From Epiperipatus broadwayi (Eukaryota; Onychophora; Udeonychophora; Euonychophora; Peripatidae): a stretch of DNA of 64,000 nt. Numbering within the stretch: position 1 is the first letter of the stretch; each line of letters starts with the position of its first letter. The stretch covers positions 60,001-124,000 of the forward strand of contig JAQFVV010006625.1 of NCBI GenBank assembly GCA_028023455.1, read 5' to 3'. Made by a program: the position numbers and the translations under genes. A model generated the notes under the pieces. It did not search any database. It worked only from the letters and a program-made list of their open reading frames with translations, and was not told the origin of the DNA. Shown here piece after piece: positions 59,371-64,000 of this stretch.

Positions 59371-60031
59371 ATGCATTCATTTAGTTCAAACCTAGCGTAG
59401 AGAAATAATTAGCAGTTTAAAAGTTTAAACTAATAGTAAAAGAATTTGTAATGTCATTATTCAGGCAGATTTATAATGCTGAGTTCATTGTGGTGAATGC
59501 TGTTGAATGGACATTGTACATAGCCCAAGTCAAATCATTTTTCACAATAAATAAAATAGAGGAAAATAAATAAAAAGTTGCAATACTCTTAAGTTATTCT
59601 GATAAAAAAAATATTGAAATAATTAATATTTTATGACCCTCCTGTAATATATAATTTTATGAGGAATTAATAAAATAAAATGAATATTTTAGCTCCAGTT
59701 TATCCTGCCATATAACTTACATTAAAGGAATAGAAAATAATTCAGTTCTGAAGAAGCTAATGAGAGATTGTGGATATTGGACATTTGTTGAAATACTTAT
59801 GGATGAATTGCTGTGGCCATGTCTATTGGCAGGCACAGACAACAGTAGTAAACTGAGACTGACCTAACATATGAAATTGTTATAAAGAAAGAAATAGCTT
59901 ATGAGATAATTTTAGAACATGCTTTTAAATCTAAACCTGAAATTAATATAAATACATTGGTTTTTATATGGGACAAAAAATGTACTAATCTACAAAAATC
60001 TGAATACAAAAAGGGAAATCAAGTTACATGA

Positions 60032-60125
60032 TTCTGCTGTGGAAAAATAGATCATAGAGCAAGACATTGTATGTGAAAGCAGGAAACATGTTGTGAATGT
60101 GGAAGTAAAGGATATTTTGCATGCA
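60032..60125 (+). pseudogene. Gag nucleocapsid with two zinc knuckles (Gypsy element)
   Basis: The frame reads FCCGKIDHRARHCM, a stop, then KQETCCECGSKGYFACICKKFG. The first knuckle is (F)CCGKIDHRARHC with the C-x-x-C cysteine pair reduced. The second is C-x2-C-x-x-x-G-(Y/H)-(F)-A-x-x-C with the histidine changed to tyrosine. Position just before protease and RT fits Gag C-terminus. The internal stop and missing histidine show decay. Confidence 0.75.
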
Positions 60126-60539
60126 TATGTAAAAAGTTTGGCAACACAAAGAGTTAACAGAAAACTTGGGTGCAGAAAAATAAGGAAGGTAAATCCTTAA
60201 TACTCATGTTGCAAAAAACATGAAAGTTGAAGGATCACAGCAATTCATCCTGAAATTGCAAATTTACACAAGACATTATAATGATAGATATGGCTCAGGG
60301 ATATCTATAAAATCTGAATTATATTGGTGTGCACTATTGCTAAAGCTAGCATTATTTAAGACTCAAAATGTGAGAAGAAACATACTGAAATTACTGAGGC
60401 AAGTAAAAATGCCAATTAGACACTTGGGTAAATAATTAAATTATCACTGTATATAGTAAAAGGGGAAAATAGTCTTATAAGAAGAAGGGAATTGTTCTCT
60501 GTGGTAGAAATCCAAGTTAATAATGGAAAAAAATGTCCT

Positions 60540-61250
60540 AAAACAAGGAATTCAAAAGAAATATCCAGAATTATTCAGTGAAAAATTGGATATCAACAGG
60601 TTGAGTAGAGGTAAAGCTAGTTGAAACGCACATTCAGTTGTGTGTAAACCATGAAAAATCCCATTCATGCAAGGATTGATCAATAAGAGTGTATTGATGT
60701 CAGTAGAAACATCAGATATAGACATAATACCAAAAGACAATGGCCAAATACAAATATGTGGGGATTATAGAGTAACAATAAATAAGTATTTAAATAAGGG
60801 AGCATATTCAGTATTTAATGTGAGAGAGATATTGACTAGTCTGCAAAAGACATATTTTGGAAAACTGGATCTAATTTCAGCTTTTTTTCACTTGTCCATC
60901 AGTGGAAATTTTAACCCTACCAACCCCTGTGGGATTATTTAAATGCAATTTACTGTCATTCAGTATTTTAACTATGCCAAAAATATTTTAAGGAAAAAAT
61001 TAATGCTTTGTTACAAAAAGGCATAATATCATAATTTGATGACATACTTATAACAGCATTCTTAGAAAAGATGCTTCATCAATGACTGTTTAAAGTATGC
61101 AAGAAATTTCTGAGATTGAAAATAAATTAAATGCTCAAAAAGTGAGTGGAATATAAAGGAATTAGTATTTCTAGAAATATAATCTTGGATATAGGGGAAC
61201 TGACCATTGTCCAAGAAAGTAAAAGCCATAGAAAATGCAGCTAAACAAAG
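60540..61250 (+). pseudogene. Pol: reverse transcriptase domain (Gypsy element)
   Basis: KYPELFSEKLDINRL (about 60558) matches the pre-RT segment. PKDNGQIQICGDYRVTINKYL and YFGKLDLISAFFHLSIS in the open part 60667-60942 match RT blocks 2-3, with the first catalytic Asp in KLDL. FDDILITAFLEK (about 61036-61070) is the catalytic box, with F-x-DD reading FDDI. The last open segment is 91 codons; elsewhere stops and frame changes intervene. It once converted element RNA to DNA. Confidence 0.85.
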
Positions 61251-61409
61251 AAACATTAAAAAACCCTAGGTATTTGTAGGTTGATAAATTGTTTTGAATT
61301 CTTTATACAAAATAAGCTAAAATAGCAAACCTTTATAAATTATTAAAAGTGGCAGGGGTTAAAAATATACGAGAAAGGTTTTATATGAACTAAAGTGCTA
61401 CTGTCTCAG

Positions 61410-61830
61410 AAAAATTACATGTTCATTTTGATAATAATCTCAAAGTGTGCTTAATAACCGATGCTTCAGAATGGGCATGGGAACAGTTTTATATTATCCA
61501 CATTATAATGGCGAATGATTCATGGGCTAAACATCAAGGCCCTTTTTAAAGCTGAGAGAAACTATAATCAGAAAGGCCTTGGCTATTATGTTCAGCTTAA
61601 AGAAATTTCACCAATATATATTCAATATATCTTTTTCATATATCAAAAGTCATTATTGAGAATATTAGTGAATGATAAGCTAGTGTCTGAAAATTGGCAT
61701 CCATGTATGTAATGGTGGAGAAATATATAGTCAAGCATACAATTATCAGATATTATATAAAGAAATGAAAAGAGATTCATTATGCAAATGCTTTGTCTAG
61801 AAATCCAGACAAATGTGAAACACATAGTAA
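61410..61830 (+). pseudogene. Pol: RNase H domain (Gypsy element)
   Basis: VHFDNNLKVCLITDASEWAW (about 61419-61478) is the RNase H start with the catalytic D in TDAS. HYANALSRNPDKCE (about 61777-61820) matches the N(A/V)DALSR end motif, with the D changed to N. Stops lie between. Confidence 0.8.
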
Positions 61831-62049
61831 TAAAATAGAAATTAATTATATAGATGTCATACAATCAGAAATCTTAAATAGCAATACAATAGCAAAATGG
61901 TCAAGGGCAGATAAAGGCTACAAGCTTGTGATAGTCCAGATTAGAAATGATTAGCCTCCTAAGAAACCACAATGTCTGTCACATGCTTTTTGGGCAACCA
62001 GTCAGTCATTAAGCGCTATCTATTAATGATTGATAGGGTAGTAATATCA

Positions 62050-62600
62050 ACAGAGAGTAGAGAAAAACTTTTAAAATCCTTGTATGAGGCCATCCAGGAA
62101 TAGGGTGTGCAAAATCTTTAGCATGTAATCCACATCTGGTGGCCAATGATAACAATAAACATTGAAAACACACATTAAGAAATACACAGCTTGTTAGTTT
62201 GAAATGAATGTGAAACATAAGAAGTATACACCATGGCCTAAAGCAGCTAAATCATGGATAGATTTTACATGGATCATGCAGGTCCAGTTGATGAGAAAAT
62301 ACTATTTATAATCGTGCATGCATACTTAAATGGGTGAAGAATTGAATCATGAAAAATGCAAGTGCTAGTGAAATGATATAAAGTTTAAATGCAGTTTTTC
62401 ATAACCATGGATTACTGTAAATAATTGCTCCTGATAATGTCACTGGATTTGCTGCTCATAAAATGAGAGATTTCCTTAAAAAGTAAGAGAATTCGACATA
62501 TTTATGCATCACTGTATCATCCTGAATCAAACAATCAGGCAGAAAAAAATGTTCAACAAATTAAAAATTCTCTGAGAAAACAATAATAATATCATGCAAA
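62050..62600 (+). pseudogene. Pol: integrase (Gypsy element)
   Basis: Pieces in successive frames: YEA(I)…GVQNL…VIHIWWPM (zinc-binding H2C2 region end), RFYMDHAGPVDEKILFIIVHAYLNG (catalytic core start; the D of the DDE triad is in YMDHAG) and IRHIYASLYHPESNNQAEKN (YHP-x-(S/T)-N-x-x-AE, containing the catalytic E). It is disrupted and inactive. It would have inserted the element DNA into the genome. Confidence 0.8.
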
Positions 62601-63885
62601 AAGCTTTATATGATGCTATGCTACATCAACATTTCATGCTGTGGATGGTTATAGGTAAATCTCCAGCTGAGTTTCTGATGAACAAGAAGTTACATTTACA
62701 ACTAGCAATATTACTTCTAAAAGTGAAAAAAACACTTTCAGTATGATAGTGAAGTAAAAACATATATGAAATAGGTGATAAAGTTTGGATACATGATCTG
62801 ATTACAAAATAGATAAATTAAAGATATAATTACCAGCAAACTACATAACCAAACAGTAACTATTAATGGACCAGAATATCAGAGAATTATAAACCATGTT
62901 TGTTGACTGGAAATATAGTGAAGCTGAAGCAGTAATATAACTGCTAAATGAGATACCCGCAGAACCAACAGAAGAACATAAATCATCAGGACTCAATGTA
63001 AATGTCAGAGGCCTAAAAAAATTACAAGATTATGTATAAAACATAGTAACCTCCTTTCTGGAATAGGGAATGATTTTTGAAATACATATATTTTAATAAG
63101 TCATGAAATTAATTTACAAAGAGTAAATAAACAAATGGATAAATAATAAGTAGCTGGAATCAGATTAATCGAATTGTTGTATTTAATACAAATATATTGG
63201 ATAAAATTATTATTAGAAGGAAAAAATAAATAATTAGATAATGGAAAAAAAAATTAATTAGTACAAGTTAAGATGTTAATTAAATTTACAGAGGCAAGAT
63301 AGAACTATTAATACACCCACAACCCATATCTTTCCTAGTGAGCTTAATTATTTCAAAAAATAAAAGGACTGAAAGTATACAAACTGTGGGGGGGGGGGCA
63401 ACATGTGTTCTTCTTTTTCATCTTTGAGGCAACTATGACAAAAGAGTGAAGTATCTGAAGAAACTAAAAGGGGGTGTCTTGTTCCTGTGATCTCAGCTCC
63501 TGAAGATCAATAAGCCAACTAGAGTTAAAACTGATTACATTTATCTATCTTATTATTATTTTAAATGCCTTAAGGTCTGCCAGGCTTAATGGATGGTGAC
63601 GAAGGTAAAAATAAATACTTATTTTAGTATTTTAATATTAGAGAATATATTTCATAAATGAAAGAACTTATATTCTTAATTAACTGTGATCGGTTATATA
63701 AATTAGAATAGCGTTTGATTCATATATCTATATATATTATGCTTGTATATATTAACGTGTATATTGAATTGTATAAATTGAAGTCTGAGTCGCTGTGTTT
63801 TTTGTGTCATCAAAGAATAATATTCAATACTAAATTTGTTATTTTTACTCGGGAGGATTAATGACCTAAGATATAGCAAAATTAT

Positions 63886-64000
63886 TTTTCATAAAAAATA
63901 AAATTATTTAATTAAAATTATGTAATTTAATAAAAAATATTGTGTATATAGCCTTCCATTAAAAAACAGATTAAAAGTTAAAGTTCAGTCAAATTTTAAA
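63886..64000. other. AT-rich flank right of the Gypsy element
   Basis: Nothing recognised. Confidence 0.5.

Larger units (their letters stand above)
57705..63885 (+). mobile_element. Decayed Ty3/Gypsy-type LTR retrotransposon
   Basis: Plus-strand element with diverged direct repeats at about 57705-59370 (interrupted by the insertion at 57751-58704) and 63071-63885. Gag zinc knuckles lie at 60032-60125, RT at about 60540-61250, RNase H at about 61410-61830 and integrase at about 62050-62600. The RT, RNase H, integrase order is that of Ty3/Gypsy. Stops and frameshifts are everywhere, so it is dead. LTR ends are approximate: homology begins near TTTTGAAATA(C/T)AT and ends near TAGC(C/A)AAA, without crisp TG…CA. 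Confidence 0.85.

Overview
The window is extremely AT-rich eukaryotic DNA made almost entirely of repeats. It carries decayed LINE, Ty3/Gypsy-type and non-autonomous LTR retroelements, (TA)n tracts, a 13-kb satellite, and no intact host gene. This suggests an intergenic or heterochromatic stretch of an invertebrate animal genome. I cannot name the species. The one host-like protein trace is a partial Sushi/CCP domain on the minus strand near 55.7 kb.

Layout. 1-2190: decayed non-LTR retrotransposon (+) with reverse transcriptase and C-terminal zinc-finger remnants. 4348-9080: a 4.7-kb non-coding repeat (E1) with short inverted termini; its sister copy is at 48393-53046. 9088-14460: a young LTR element on the minus strand with nearly identical 1.65-kb LTRs, a tRNA-Lys-type primer site and only gag-like coding. 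14461-16318: repeat E2, sister copy at 46193-48318. 16319-17233: a candidate isolated LTR. 18251-24616 and 24631-32073: two older relatives of the 9-kb element in plus orientation. The first has a TTAA-flanked piggyBac-like MITE in its 5' LTR; the second has an ORF1-only LINE in its 3' LTR. 32074-45180: a tandem array of 31 complete ~414-bp units plus a partial one. 54459-55128 and 57751-58704: two small retro-inserted elements with 18-bp and 14-bp target duplications. About 57.7-63.9 kb: a decayed Ty3/Gypsy element (+) whose 5' LTR is interrupted by the second of these.

The main result is hammerhead ribozymes. Each satellite unit contains a type I hammerhead fold on the plus strand: CTGATGA, a 4-bp stem II, GAA, a palindromic stem III, an AUC cleavage triplet, and a stem I with an internal loop. 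By eye 24 of 32 copies keep every core position, and stem II shows compensatory changes. Two unrelated sequences with the same architecture sit on the minus strand in the two small insertions. One window therefore holds three hammerhead families, consistent with retrozyme or Penelope-like retroelement activity. Transcripts of the satellite are predicted to cut themselves into ~414-nt monomers.

A second theme is insertion into (TA)n: E1, E2 and all three large-LTR elements abut TA tracts.
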